Below, piece after piece: positions 8,123 to 17,173 of a stretch of 64,000 nucleotides of DNA. The position numbers and the translations under genes were made by a program. The notes beneath the pieces were generated by a model, which was not told where the DNA came from, made no database searches, and was given only the letters and a program-made list of their open reading frames with translations. The DNA comes from Roseinatronobacter domitianus (lineage in GTDB: Bacteria > Pseudomonadota > Alphaproteobacteria > Rhodobacterales > Rhodobacteraceae): NCBI RefSeq assembly GCF_023336755.1, contig NZ_JALZWP010000003.1, positions 212,638-276,637 of the forward strand. The letters run 5' to 3'. Position 1 is the first letter of the stretch. Every line of letters starts with the position of its first letter.

Positions 8123-8893
8123 TTATTGGCCTTGCGCCGCAAGAAACCCAATGATGTCGATGCGTTCCTGTTCGTCGCGCACGCCGGGATAGGCCATCCG
8201 GTTACCGGGAATATACTCATTGGGGTTGGTCAGCCACTGCTCCAGCCGTTCCGGCGTCCAGATGCCGCCTGCCTCTTGCAGCGCGGTCGAATAGCGCCAC
8301 GAGTCGACTGCCGCCACCTCACGCCCGACAATCCCGACCAAATGCGGACCACCCGCGTTGCGTTCAGTCGCATATTGGTGGCAGGTCGAACACTGGCGGA
8401 AAGCACTTTCACCTGCGTCAATGTCGGCACGCGCCAGAAGCGCAGACTCTTGCAACCCTTCAGCCTGTTCAGGCTCTGCGGGTGTCGCCTCGGCGGCGGT
8501 TTCGACGGTTTCCTCTGTCGTTTCTGCCGGGGCAGGCTCGGTTGCTGCCTCTTCCGCTTGGGCGGTCTCTTCCGCAACCGGCTCGGCCTCCTCTGCAACC
8601 TCTGTCGAGGCCGGCTCTTCTGCGGCAGGCGTGGCCTCTGCGGTTTCGACCGGCTCAGCCGGGTCTTCCGTCACAGGGGCCGACATATCAGCAACGCTAA
8701 CCTCCTCGCGGCTTTCCTCCTGGAGAGGCTCGGAGACTTCAGCGACCTGCGGGGTCGCCTGCCGATCCGGGCCATCGCCAAAGCTGCGCACTGTGACCAA
8801 GATCAACAGCACTGCCAGACTGCCAAAAGTGCCGACCCGCAACAGCTTTTCGGCGGGGCTCATATTATCGATAGGATTTGGACGTGGGGCCAT
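8123..8893 (-). CDS. Membrane-anchored cytochrome c with long acidic linker
   Basis: This 256-residue protein starts at 8893 after AGAGGAAGAA. An uncleaved-looking helix (about residues 22-38, GSLAVLLILVTV) anchors it to the membrane. About 100 residues rich in Glu, Ala, Pro and Thr follow, then a class I cytochrome c domain with heme motif CSTCH near residue 174 and a distal Met in GNRMAYPG. The plan resembles the tethered electron carrier cytochrome cy of Rhodobacter, which links the bc1 complex to oxidases or the reaction centre. The linker here looks longer and much more acidic than I would expect. It is convergent with the kinase gene, 2 bases apart. Confidence 0.8.
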   Translation of the reverse strand: MAPRPNPIDNMSPAEKLLRVGTFGSLAVLLILVTVRSFGDGPDRQATPQVAEVSEPLQEESREEVSVADMSAPVTEDPAEPVETAEATPAAEEPASTEVAEEAEPVAEETAQAEEAATEPAPAETTEETVETAAEATPAEPEQAEGLQESALLARADIDAGESAFRQCSTCHQYATERNAGGPHLVGIVGREVAAVDSWRYSTALQEAGGIWTPERLEQWLTNPNEYIPGNRMAYPGVRDEQERIDIIGFLAAQGQ

Positions 8894-8986
8894 TTCTTCC
8901 TCTGGGTTTGCAATAGACTCTGCCTTCGAAAAGCCAGCTAATCGTGCAAAGCGCCAAGTAAATAGCGTTTGCACGCGGAATCGCGC

Positions 8987-9979
8987 TCAGGCGTTTACAT
9001 CTACCACAACGCGCCCCTTGACCTGCCCTTTCAGAATATCGGCGCCAAGTTGCGGCAAATCAGCCAGCGTGGCGAGCTGAGTCATTGCCTCTAGCTTGTC
9101 CATCGGCAGGTCTTGCGAAATCCGCCGCCACGCGCGCAGGCGGTTTTCATAGGGTTGCAGAACCGAATCGATGCCCAGCAAATTCACGCCGCGCAACAGA
9201 AACGGGACCACCGTCGCCGGCAAACCCGCGCCACCCGCCAACCCCACGGCAGAGACAGAGGCACCATATTTCATCTGCCCCAGCACACGCGCCAACATCG
9301 CGCCGCCCACGGCATCGACACAACCCGCCCATGTTTCCGATTCCAGCGGGCGTTTGACGGTTTCGTTCAACTCCTCGCGTGCAACGATCTGGGTCGCGCC
9401 AAGGTCGCGCAGGTAGCTTTCGGTTTCCGGACGCCCGGTGACGGCAGCAACCTCGTGGCCCAAAGCCGACAGGATCGCCACGGCAACGGAACCGACCCCA
9501 CCCGCGGCCCCCGTGACCAGCACGGGGCCATTGCCGGGCTTCAGCCCGTGATCTTCCAGCGCCATGACTGCCAGCATCGCCGTGAACCCTGCCGTGCCAA
9601 CCGCCATCGCCTGCCGCGCGCTTATCCCGTCGGGCAGGGGCACCAGCCAATCGGCCTTGACGCGGGCCTTCTGGGCGTAACCGCCCCAATGCGCCTCACC
9701 CACGCGCCAGCCGGTCAAAACGACCGCATCTCCGGGCTTGTAGCGCGGGTCATCCGACGCCTCGACCGTTCCGGCGAAATCAATGCCGGGCACATGCGGA
9801 TACTTGCGCACCAAACCGCCGCCGGGGCCAATGCACAGCCCATCCTTGTAGTTGACGGTAGAATAGGCGACCTGCACCAGAACCTCGGCTTCGGGCAGCC
9901 GGTCTTCGGTCATATCCTGCACACTGGCTTTGGTGGTGCCGTCTTCCAGCTTGTCGACCACGAGCGCCTTGAATGTCAT
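8987..9979 (-). CDS. acuI: Acrylyl-CoA reductase, MDR family
   Basis: This 330-residue medium-chain dehydrogenase/reductase starts MTFKALVVDKLEDG and has the NADPH-binding segment VLVTGAAGGVGSVAVAI near residue 151, typical of the YhdH/AcuI group. AcuI reduces acryloyl-CoA to propionyl-CoA and protects against acryloyl-CoA toxicity, for example in DMSP and 3-hydroxypropionate metabolism of Rhodobacteraceae. It stands alone here, divergent from the SLC13 transporter. Its product propionyl-CoA is also a substrate of the pathway suggested for the 34.6-41 kb operon; any link is inference. Confidence 0.88.
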   Translation of the reverse strand: MTFKALVVDKLEDGTTKASVQDMTEDRLPEAEVLVQVAYSTVNYKDGLCIGPGGGLVRKYPHVPGIDFAGTVEASDDPRYKPGDAVVLTGWRVGEAHWGGYAQKARVKADWLVPLPDGISARQAMAVGTAGFTAMLAVMALEDHGLKPGNGPVLVTGAAGGVGSVAVAILSALGHEVAAVTGRPETESYLRDLGATQIVAREELNETVKRPLESETWAGCVDAVGGAMLARVLGQMKYGASVSAVGLAGGAGLPATVVPFLLRGVNLLGIDSVLQPYENRLRAWRRISQDLPMDKLEAMTQLATLADLPQLGADILKGQVKGRVVVDVNA

Positions 9980-10176
9980 CCTTGCAATCCTTTCCCTGTG
10001 TTTGACACGAGCCTAATGCAGAGCGTGCGTCAAGACCATGCCAAGCCGCCGGTGCGTTGCAGCATTTTGCGGCGTGTCGGCAAAGCATCGCTTGTGCGGC
10101 CCGGTTTTCCCATTGTGACACAGGCACAATTCAGACTTAACTGCGCAGAACTGAACCCGATTCCGGCAGGCCTTGA

Positions 10177-11952
10177 ATGAGCTTCGATCAGATCTTCGTT
10201 TTATTGGTGCTGGCGGCTGTTCTGTTCAGTTTCGCCAAGGAAATTTACCCGCCCGAAGTGACCGCTCTGGGCGCTTCTGCTGCGCTGCTGGTCACGGGAA
10301 TTCTACCCACGAACGATTTTCTGCAAGTCTTCTCCTCGCCCGCGCCGATCACGATTGCGATGATGTTCATCCTGTCGGCAGCACTGGAACGCACGGGCGT
10401 TCTGGACATACTTGGCGCCTGGATGCGCACACATGCGCGCGGGTCTTACCTGCGGGCGATGTTCCTGATGATGGGTGGCGCGATGGCGGCATCGGCCTTC
10501 ATGAACAATACGCCCGTGGTCATCCTGCTGACACCGGTCATGATTTCGGTCGCCAGCTCTCTGGGTGTCGCCCCGTCCCGTATGTTGATCCCACTCTCAT
10601 ACGCGGCGATCATGGGCGGCACGCTGACACTTGTCGGCACATCGACCAACATCCTGATGAGCGGGGTCGCGCTGGACGCGGGGCAACCGCCGCTGACGAT
10701 GTTCGAGATGACCATGCCGGCGTTGATGATGGCCAGTGTCGGCATCCTGTATATGGTGTTTGCCGGTCGGTTCCTGTTGCCTGACCGCACGTCCATGGCG
10801 TCGATGCTGGGGCAAGATAGCAAACGCAAGTTCATGGCACGTCTGCTGATCCCGGCGGGCTCTACCTATATCGGGCAAACCTTGGCAGACCTGCCTTTCA
10901 ACAGCCGGGCCGCGCGGGTGCTGGACGTGGTGCGCGGCGAGGTGTCCTTGCGGCGCAAGATGGACGACGTGGTGCTGGAAGCGGGCGACCGCGTGGTCAT
11001 CAAGACCGATACCGGCGAAATTCTTGGCCTGAAGGAAGACGGCGAGATCGAATTCCGCGACATGGCCGATAGCGGCTTCGCCCCCGTCACCGCCGATCGC
11101 ACCATCACGATGGAAGCAAGTATCGGCCCCAATTCGCCCCTGCGCGGGCGACCCATCAAGGCGCTCAAGCTGCGGCGGCGCTACGGGGTTTACCTGATGG
11201 CGGTGCACCGCCAAGAGCGCAACATCTCGGACGAAGTGCAGGATCTGCGCCTGCAATTCGCCGATACGCTGCTGCTGGAAGGCCCGCCCGAGGGCATTCA
11301 GCGCATGATCGAGGATGGCGGCATCGTCAACCTGACCGAACCGTCCGAGCAACCCGTGCGGCGCGGCAAGGCCCCGATTGCCATCGGCACCGTGCTGGCC
11401 GTGGTGGGGCTGGCGGCGCTGAACATCATGCCCATCGCCGGGCTGGCGGTGGTGGGCGCGGTGGTGGTCATGCTGACCCGCTGCGTCGACCCGGAAGAGG
11501 CGTTCGACGCCATCGACTGGCGCATCCTGTTCCTGATCTTCGGCATGCTGGGGCTAAGCATGGGCATGGCCGCCACCGGCACGGCAGAGCTGATCGTGGC
11601 GCAGTTCATCGGGCTGGTGGGGGGCTTCGGGCCATTGGCCATTCTGGCGGCGGTCTATGTGCTGACCAACGCGCTGACCGAAATGGTGTCGAACAACGCT
11701 GTCGCGGTGCTGGTCGGCCCCATCGTGATCGCGCTGGCGCTGCAACTGGGCTACGACCCGCGCCCGTTTATCATTGCCGTGATGTTCGCCGCCTCTGCCA
11801 GCTTCGCCACGCCCATCGGCTACCAGACGAACACGTTTGTCTATAGCGCCGGGGGCTACAAATTCACCGATTTCCTGCGCGTGGGCCTGCCGCTGAACCT
11901 GCTTTACGCGGCGATGGCGGTCGGGGTCATTCCACTGTTTTTTCCGTTTTAG
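10177..11952 (+). CDS. SLC13-family transporter with RCK_C domains
   Basis: This 591-residue membrane protein has an N-terminal half of hydrophobic helices, two soluble TrkA-C (RCK_C) type domains at roughly residues 205-400 (ITMEASIGPNSPLRGRPIKAL marks the second), and a second membrane half. The arrangement is that of bacterial SLC13/DASS-like permeases such as the sulfate or dicarboxylate carriers. The conserved SNNAVAVLVGP and PIGYQTN motifs are visible near the C-terminus. Substrate cannot be set from sequence; sulfate, dicarboxylates or similar anions are possible. It is monocistronic and followed by a hairpin. Confidence 0.85.
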   Translation: MSFDQIFVLLVLAAVLFSFAKEIYPPEVTALGASAALLVTGILPTNDFLQVFSSPAPITIAMMFILSAALERTGVLDILGAWMRTHARGSYLRAMFLMMGGAMAASAFMNNTPVVILLTPVMISVASSLGVAPSRMLIPLSYAAIMGGTLTLVGTSTNILMSGVALDAGQPPLTMFEMTMPALMMASVGILYMVFAGRFLLPDRTSMASMLGQDSKRKFMARLLIPAGSTYIGQTLADLPFNSRAARVLDVVRGEVSLRRKMDDVVLEAGDRVVIKTDTGEILGLKEDGEIEFRDMADSGFAPVTADRTITMEASIGPNSPLRGRPIKALKLRRRYGVYLMAVHRQERNISDEVQDLRLQFADTLLLEGPPEGIQRMIEDGGIVNLTEPSEQPVRRGKAPIAIGTVLAVVGLAALNIMPIAGLAVVGAVVVMLTRCVDPEEAFDAIDWRILFLIFGMLGLSMGMAATGTAELIVAQFIGLVGGFGPLAILAAVYVLTNALTEMVSNNAVAVLVGPIVIALALQLGYDPRPFIIAVMFAASASFATPIGYQTNTFVYSAGGYKFTDFLRVGLPLNLLYAAMAVGVIPLFFPF

Positions 11953-11954
11953 GG

Positions 11955-11998
11955 GGCTCTATCATACAGAAAATAGTGTATGTCGGCTTGGAGCCTTC
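11955..11998 (+). terminator. Hairpin after SLC13 gene
   Basis: GGCTC (11955-11959) pairs with GAGCC (11991-11995), and inside it CATACA (11963-11968) pairs with TGTATG (11977-11982). TTCTTT follows. The double stem directly after the SLC13 stop makes a plausible terminator, though the T-tract is weak. Confidence 0.45.
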
Positions 11999-12136
11999 TT
12001 TGACCGATGCTGCACATCGCACCAACGTCCGCTCCTCGGAAAACGGCCAAAAACGTGACAAAATCAGAGGCAGTTTCGCCAAGGGTTTGTGGCACAAGAT
12101 TTTTAAACGTTTTGGCTTACCATGCCGTGAGTGACA

Positions 12137-12150
12137 AAAACGACCGTTTT
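12137..12150. repeat. Imperfect AAAACG/CCGTTTT palindrome
   Basis: AAAACGACCGTTTT is a palindrome apart from one central mismatch, and matches the core of the perfect palindrome at 12979-12996 on the other side of the PdxH-like gene. A related string AAAACGGCCAAAAAC lies at about 12040-12055. These copies bracket the AT-richer islet. Confidence 0.5.
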
Positions 12151-12247
12151 CGGAACGCCATCGGATAGTGCCTTTGCCAACCTTTTGAAGCTGCGCTCTT
12201 TGTGAAATAGTGATTTTACATAACGCTACGATGAAAGAGGTGTTTCT

Positions 12248-12913
12248 ATGAGTGAACGGTCGATGAAAGAAATTCTCCGCAAAATTCCTTCACTAAAGGG
12301 ACCATTGCCTGACGAAGACCTGACTACTCTGCCAGAAAACCCTCATGAAGCTTTTGAACTTTGGCTAGTGGACGCCTTAGACGCTGGTGTTCGAGAACCA
12401 CATGCAATGACCCTCTCAACTGTGGACGAAAACGGCGGACCAGATGCACGCGTGCTGATTTTGAAGAATGTCGATAGCCGTGGATGGCACTTTGCGATTA
12501 AGGCCAGTAGCCCAAAAGGCGAGCAGATTAAAACAAACTCCCAAGTGGCACTAACTTTTTACTGGTCTGATTTGGGTAGACAAATTCGCCTGCGCGGACC
12601 CGCTCTGGCGCTTTCACCAGAAGAATGTGCGTCAGATTTTTTGGACCGCCCAATCGGTTCGCGCACAGCGGCTATGGCATCGCTACAAAGCGATGTGTTG
12701 ACGGACAATGAAGAGCTTAATCGAAGAATGGCTAAGGCGCAGGCATTCTTAGAAAATAACCCAGATCACGTTGAAACAGGCTGGCGAGTCTATGCCGTAG
12801 CTCCGTCAGTTGTCGAGTTTTGGCAGGGTGCCACTGACCGCAATCACAAGCGGCGGCGGTATAGCTTAGCTGAAGATGGAAAGAGCTGGCTGATCGACCG
12901 ACTGTGGCCCTAA
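12248..12913 (+). CDS. PdxH-like pyridoxamine 5'-phosphate oxidase family protein
   Basis: This 221-residue FMN-binding split-barrel protein has the PNPOx layout: an N-terminal P-rich lead, MTLSTVDENGGPDARVLILK near residue 55, the FMN-contacting ALTFYWSDLGRQIRLRG, and a C-terminal EFWQG...DRNHKRRRY...DRLWP dimerisation motif. Genuine PdxH converts pyridoxamine or pyridoxine 5'-phosphate to PLP. AGAGG 7 nt upstream supports the start. Base composition is visibly lower in GC and codon use differs (AAA, GAA, TTT, CTA) from all neighbours, which suggests recent horizontal acquisition. It could be a paralogue of the housekeeping pdxH with another substrate. Confidence 0.78.
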   Translation: MSERSMKEILRKIPSLKGPLPDEDLTTLPENPHEAFELWLVDALDAGVREPHAMTLSTVDENGGPDARVLILKNVDSRGWHFAIKASSPKGEQIKTNSQVALTFYWSDLGRQIRLRGPALALSPEECASDFLDRPIGSRTAAMASLQSDVLTDNEELNRRMAKAQAFLENNPDHVETGWRVYAVAPSVVEFWQGATDRNHKRRRYSLAEDGKSWLIDRLWP

Positions 12914-12978
12914 GCAGATAAAGCTTTTCATCAAATTCGGACTTTTTTCTGACTTTCTTTGCGGTTGCGCAACGCTGT

Positions 12979-12996
12979 CAAAAACGGCCGTTTTTG
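12979..12996. repeat. 18-bp perfect palindrome after PdxH-like gene
   Basis: CAAAAACGGCCGTTTTTG is perfectly self-complementary. It lies 66 nt after the PdxH-like stop and ends in five T on both strands, so it could act as a bidirectional terminator. It echoes the palindrome at 12137-12150. Confidence 0.55.
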
Positions 12997-13074
12997 CCGC
13001 CCGCCTTTACAAAAAAGCCGACCTTGGCGCAGTCGCTGCGAAAGCCCGCTTCGTCCGCATAGCCACCCTTCCAC

Positions 13075-14571
13075 CTAACTCCGCGCCCCCATCAGGCGGG
13101 CAATCGGCACGTAATCATCCGTCATGACAACGGTCGTATCGCGTGCGACCAGATCGCGGATCGACGCCGCATCCACCCGCACCACCTGACGCGGTTCGGG
13201 GTGCAGATGGGTGAACTGGCTGACCGGGGTTGGCGCGTCGCCTGCGACCATGATGAACACGCGCCGATCCTCTGACGGGTCATGCAGCGGGTCGGCCCAG
13301 ATCTCGACCACGTCGAACTCTGCCTGCGCGGTGGCCACGACCGAGGCCAACGCCTCCAGCCGGTCCATATGGTCGATCACGTTCATGATATAGGCGCCGC
13401 CGGGGTTCAGCCGGCGATTTACAAGGCTAAAGAATTCCTGCGTGATAAGATGTTCCGGCACGGCGATATCGGTGAAGGCATCGCCAATCACAATGTCATA
13501 AGTCACATCCGACCGCGTCAACACCCGCCGCGCATCGGCGTGGATAACGGTTGCCGTATCCCGGTCGAACCAGAACTGTTCCGCCGCAATCCGGGTCACT
13601 TCCGGGTCCATTTCGGCCACGGTCACATCAACCGGTTCTTCATGCGCGGTCCATGCGCGCGGCAAGGCATAATTGCCGCCGCCGATCAGGAAAGCCGACC
13701 AAGCGTCGCGCTCTGCCATCCGCAGCCGCGAAAGACCGTCCAGCATGATCCCATGTGACGGGATCATGGCGCGCGCGTCTTCTGCGTCCGAAACGCCATG
13801 CACCAAGTGGTCCAACACCATATAGCGCACAAGCGGCTCGCCCGGCTGGTCTACGACTCGAATACAGAAATAGCTGCTTTCAACCAAACACGGATCAGGC
13901 CGGGTCAGGGTCGTGCCGGCCAGCACCAAGGGCAGAAGCGCGGCGATAGCACCTTGCGTCATCCAGCGGCCAAATCCGCGCGCGGCCCAAAGGCTGTGCA
14001 AGGCCAAAAGCACATAAACCACCGTAACGACAACCAAGGTGCCGGTGCTGCCGAGCCACGAGATGAAGATGAACCCCGCCGCCAGCGTGCCCAGAATGGC
14101 CCCCCACGCGCCTGCGGCAAACATCGCGCCCAAAGCGCGGCCGGCGCGGTCCGGGTGGCGCAACACGGCCACATGGCTCAGGATCGGCGCCGGGATACCC
14201 GCGAAGAAGGACGGCAGGAAGAACACCAGCGTCGTCAGCACCACGATCACGGCGACCGGGTGGTCAACCGTTGTGATGACCGGCCCCGCAACCCCGCGCA
14301 ACAGGAACAACGCGCCGCCCGTGGTCAGCGCCGCCGCCAGCAGCGCCCAGCCATTCGCGCGCAAAGCTTGGTCCGGCGGCAATTCCGCCAGCCGCCCGCC
14401 AACCCAATGCCCCGCCGAAAACCCCGCCAGCACCACCGCGATGATAGAGGTCCATGTATAAAGCGACATGCCCACATAGGGTGCCAGCATTCGGCCCGCG
14501 ACAATTTCGACCACAAGGCTTGCGGCGGCAACGGTGGCCTGAACCGCGATCAATACCCAGAGTTTGTGCAT
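13075..14571 (-). CDS. Fused membrane protein / spermidine synthase-like
   Basis: This 498-residue protein has about six or more N-terminal hydrophobic helices (start MHKLWVLIAVQATVAAASLV, to about residue 215) and a C-terminal spermidine-synthase-like Rossmann methyltransferase fold. In the latter, FLIGGGNYALPR near residue 290 replaces the GGGxG motif, followed by DVTVAEMDPEVTRIA and YDIVIGDAFTDIAVP. Such fused MFS/spermidine-synthase-like proteins are widespread, but their reaction is not established. GGGAGGG precedes the ATG. Calling it a real polyamine synthase would be over-reading, since aminopropyl-acceptor residues cannot be verified by eye. Confidence 0.75.
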   Translation of the reverse strand: MHKLWVLIAVQATVAAASLVVEIVAGRMLAPYVGMSLYTWTSIIAVVLAGFSAGHWVGGRLAELPPDQALRANGWALLAAALTTGGALFLLRGVAGPVITTVDHPVAVIVVLTTLVFFLPSFFAGIPAPILSHVAVLRHPDRAGRALGAMFAAGAWGAILGTLAAGFIFISWLGSTGTLVVVTVVYVLLALHSLWAARGFGRWMTQGAIAALLPLVLAGTTLTRPDPCLVESSYFCIRVVDQPGEPLVRYMVLDHLVHGVSDAEDARAMIPSHGIMLDGLSRLRMAERDAWSAFLIGGGNYALPRAWTAHEEPVDVTVAEMDPEVTRIAAEQFWFDRDTATVIHADARRVLTRSDVTYDIVIGDAFTDIAVPEHLITQEFFSLVNRRLNPGGAYIMNVIDHMDRLEALASVVATAQAEFDVVEIWADPLHDPSEDRRVFIMVAGDAPTPVSQFTHLHPEPRQVVRVDAASIRDLVARDTTVVMTDDYVPIARLMGARS

Positions 14572-14636
14572 CCGCCCTCCCGAAGCTGCCGCGCCACGTT
14601 AGGGCCATGGCAATGCACAGACAAGCGCCTATGCAC

Positions 14637-15047
14637 TTAATCCATCCACGGTGCGACCTGCGCGATATCGCCATCTGACCAGCCGAAATGATGCGCCAAT
14701 TCGTGCAGGTAAACATGCGCGACCAGATGGCCCAGCGGAATGTCACCGCGCGCAACCCATTCGTCCAGAATCGGACGGCGAAACAGCCAGATCGTATCCG
14801 GCCCAAGCACCTGCTCGCCCAGTTTCTCTGGCAGGGGCGTGCCGTCATACAGTCCCGTCAACTCGAACGGGTCATCTATATCCAGCTCTTGCAGCATGGC
14901 ATCGGGCGCGAAGTCGACGACCTGCACGGCAACCGCTTTGGCATGGGTGGCAAAAGGCTCTGGCAGCTCCGCAATCGCAGCCGCGACCAGCGCCAGAAAA
15001 TCGGCGTCATCTGGGGGCAGGTGGTCGGTCCAGAGCGTGTCGTTCAT
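14637..15047 (-). CDS. Zincin-like metallopeptidase family protein
   Basis: This 136-residue soluble protein has the metal-binding motif HELAHHFGWSDGDI near residue 115, typical of the small PF06262 zincin-like family. The conserved RPILDEW and HLVAHVYLHELAHH segments support this. I chose the ATG at 15047 (MNDTLWTDHL); the open frame extends far upstream only as the antisense shadow of gltX. It is divergent from gltX. No substrate is known for the family. Confidence 0.82.
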   Translation of the reverse strand: MNDTLWTDHLPPDDADFLALVAAAIAELPEPFATHAKAVAVQVVDFAPDAMLQELDIDDPFELTGLYDGTPLPEKLGEQVLGPDTIWLFRRPILDEWVARGDIPLGHLVAHVYLHELAHHFGWSDGDIAQVAPWMD

Positions 15048-15113
15048 GCTCACGGTCTTGCATGCGCGCGGGGCTTGTGAAAGAGGAAAGCGGATGAAAA
15101 AGGGGTTTTCACC

Positions 15114-16445
15114 ATGTCCAGCATCGTCACCCGCTTCGCGCCCTCGCCCACCGGGCATCTGCATATCGGTAACCTGCGCACGGCGCTGTTCAACTACCTG
15201 ATCGCGCGGCAGCAGGGTGGCACCTTCGTGCTGCGGCTGGATGACACGGACCCGGAACGCTCCAAGCAGGAATATATCGACGCGATCAAGTTCGATCTGG
15301 AATGGCTGGGCCTGACATGGGACCGGGTCGAGCAGCAATCGAAACGGCTGGACCGCTACAAGGACGCCGCCGAGAAGCTGCGCGCGGATGGCCGCTTTTA
15401 CGAATGTTTCGAGACCCCGACCGAACTGGACCTGAAGCGCAAGAAGCAGTTGAACATGGGCCGCCCGCCGGTCTATGACCGCGCGGCGCTCACGCTCAGC
15501 GAAGCCGAACGCGAAGCCTTGCGGGCCGAGCGTGATGGCTATTGGCGGTTCTTGCTGGACCAAGCCCGGATCGAATGGGACGATGGCATTCTTGGGCCGC
15601 TGTCGATTGATGCCGCAAGCGTGTCCGACCCGGTGCTGATCCGCGCCGATGGGCAGGTGCTGTATACGCTGGCCTCTGTGGTGGATGACACCGATATGGG
15701 CATCACCCATGTCGTGCGCGGGTCCGACCATGTAACGAACACGGCCACGCAAATCCAGATCATCGAGGCGCTTGGCGGAACCGTTCCCAGCTTTGCGCAT
15801 CACTCGCTTCTGACCGGCCTGCAGGGTGAAGCATTGTCGAAACGGCTGGGCGTGCTGTCGTTGCGCGATCTGCGCAAACAGGGTGTCACGCCGAATGCGC
15901 TGTTGTCGCTGATGGCGCGGCTTGGGTCCAGCCAGCCGGTGGAGTTGCGCGCCTCGCTGGACGAGATTGCCGAGGGCTTCGAGTTGTCGCAATTCGGGTC
16001 CGCCCCCACCAAATTCGATGCCGAAGATCTGTGGCCCCTGACGCGCGGCGACCTGCAAGCGCGGCCCTATGCGGCGGTTGCGGACACCATCCGCAGCCTT
16101 GGTGTGCCCGACGATCTGGCACCGCAGTTCTGGGACGTGGCGCGCGAAAACATCACAACATTGGATGATCTGTCGGGCTGGTGGGCGCTCTGCCGCGACG
16201 GGGCAAGCCCGGTCATTGCAGACGAAGACCGCGAGTTCATTGCCCAAGCCCTGACCCTGCTACCGCCGCCCCCCTATGGCCCGACCGCGTGGAAAGACTG
16301 GACCGATGCGGTCAAAGCGGCCACCGGGCGCAAGGGCAAGGGTCTGTTCATGCCGCTGCGCATGGCTTTGACGGGCCAAGCGCGCGGGCCAGAAATGGGC
16401 GCGCTGATGCCGCTGTTGCAAAAGGTGCCGGCGCGCGACCAGTAA
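15114..16445 (+). CDS. gltX: Glutamyl-tRNA synthetase
   Basis: This 443-residue class I synthetase charges tRNA-Glu, and in alphaproteobacteria one of two GluRS paralogues may also charge tRNA-Gln for amidation. The HIGH-type motif is PSPTGHLHIGNLRTALFNYL at residues 10-29; the KMSKS loop is degenerate (EALSKRLGVLSLRD, near residue 240). AAAGGGG sits upstream of the ATG. The length is somewhat below the usual 460-480 residues, as in the shorter GltX paralogue. Which paralogue it is cannot be decided here. Confidence 0.93.
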   Translation: MSSIVTRFAPSPTGHLHIGNLRTALFNYLIARQQGGTFVLRLDDTDPERSKQEYIDAIKFDLEWLGLTWDRVEQQSKRLDRYKDAAEKLRADGRFYECFETPTELDLKRKKQLNMGRPPVYDRAALTLSEAEREALRAERDGYWRFLLDQARIEWDDGILGPLSIDAASVSDPVLIRADGQVLYTLASVVDDTDMGITHVVRGSDHVTNTATQIQIIEALGGTVPSFAHHSLLTGLQGEALSKRLGVLSLRDLRKQGVTPNALLSLMARLGSSQPVELRASLDEIAEGFELSQFGSAPTKFDAEDLWPLTRGDLQARPYAAVADTIRSLGVPDDLAPQFWDVARENITTLDDLSGWWALCRDGASPVIADEDREFIAQALTLLPPPPYGPTAWKDWTDAVKAATGRKGKGLFMPLRMALTGQARGPEMGALMPLLQKVPARDQ

Positions 16446-16453
16446 TCTGCGCC

Positions 16454-17173
16454 TTAGCCCTCTGCCTCCGCGACCGACTGCACAAGCTGCAAGACCTCTG
16501 GCCCCATCGCATCGACAATCTCTTGCACGCCGGTCGCGTTGGGGTGGATGTTGTCATCCTGCATCAAATCCCGAAACGACATGCCAGCGTCCGCCTTCTC
16601 CGACAACGGGCGCAGGAAATCGGGGTAAAGCGGCACATCGTATTTCGCCGCCAGATCGACATACATGGCCTCGAACGCATTTTTGAATTCGGGGCCATAA
16701 TTCCCCGGCGCGGGCAGACCGACCAACAGTGCCGGGATGCGCTCCAACTTCAGCCGGGCCAGAATACCGTCCAGATTCTCGCGGCTGGTTTTCGGGCTAA
16801 GGCCGCGCAGCAGGTCATTGCCGCCAAGCGCCACGATCATCGCGTCGGCGGGTTCGGCCAGCGTCCAATCCATGCGCGCAAGCCCGCCCGCCGTTGTATC
16901 GCCCGACACGCCTGCGTTAATCACCGTTACATCCGCGCCTTGCTGTGTCAGCCAGTCCTGCAACACGGGGACAAAGCCTTCACCGTCTGCCAAGCCGTAG
17001 CCTTGGGTCAAGCTATCCCCCAGCGCCACCAGCCGCACCGTGTCTGCCGTGGCGGGTGCGACGGAAAGCGCACATAACGCCGTTAAACCCAAAAGCCCGG
17101 CGCGTGCGCGGTTGCCAGCGGAACGTGACACCCCATATGCGAAGGAAGCGAACTGATGCAGGACGATTTTCAT
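16454..17173 (-). CDS. tesA: Arylesterase / multifunctional acyl-CoA thioesterase I (TesA)
   Basis: This 239-residue SGNH hydrolase has the catalytic-Ser block ALGDSLTQGYG near residue 50, Asn in GGNDLLRGL, and the C-terminal Asp-His pair DNIHPNATGV. A long N-region then a hydrophobic stretch (LLGLTALCALSVAPATA) looks like a signal peptide, so the enzyme is probably periplasmic. It is divergent from a YbbA-type ATPase gene; tesA-ybbA-ybbP synteny is conserved with E. coli. The ATG at 17173 overlaps the ATG of the opposite gene (CATG). A downstream GTG in YGVSRS is an alternative start. Confidence 0.87.
   Translation of the reverse strand: MKIVLHQFASFAYGVSRSAGNRARAGLLGLTALCALSVAPATADTVRLVALGDSLTQGYGLADGEGFVPVLQDWLTQQGADVTVINAGVSGDTTAGGLARMDWTLAEPADAMIVALGGNDLLRGLSPKTSRENLDGILARLKLERIPALLVGLPAPGNYGPEFKNAFEAMYVDLAAKYDVPLYPDFLRPLSEKADAGMSFRDLMQDDNIHPNATGVQEIVDAMGPEVLQLVQSVAEAEG

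Noticed and set aside
8126..9080. Long open frames on the plus strand opposite the cytochrome c gene
   Set aside because: They are antisense shadows of the Glu/Ala-rich linker; the products are low-complexity Arg/Gly or Ser/Ala strings without a start site or homology.
14637..16247. 536-residue minus-strand frame
   Set aside because: Only the last 136 codons (from 15047) are the zincin gene; the rest is antisense to gltX.
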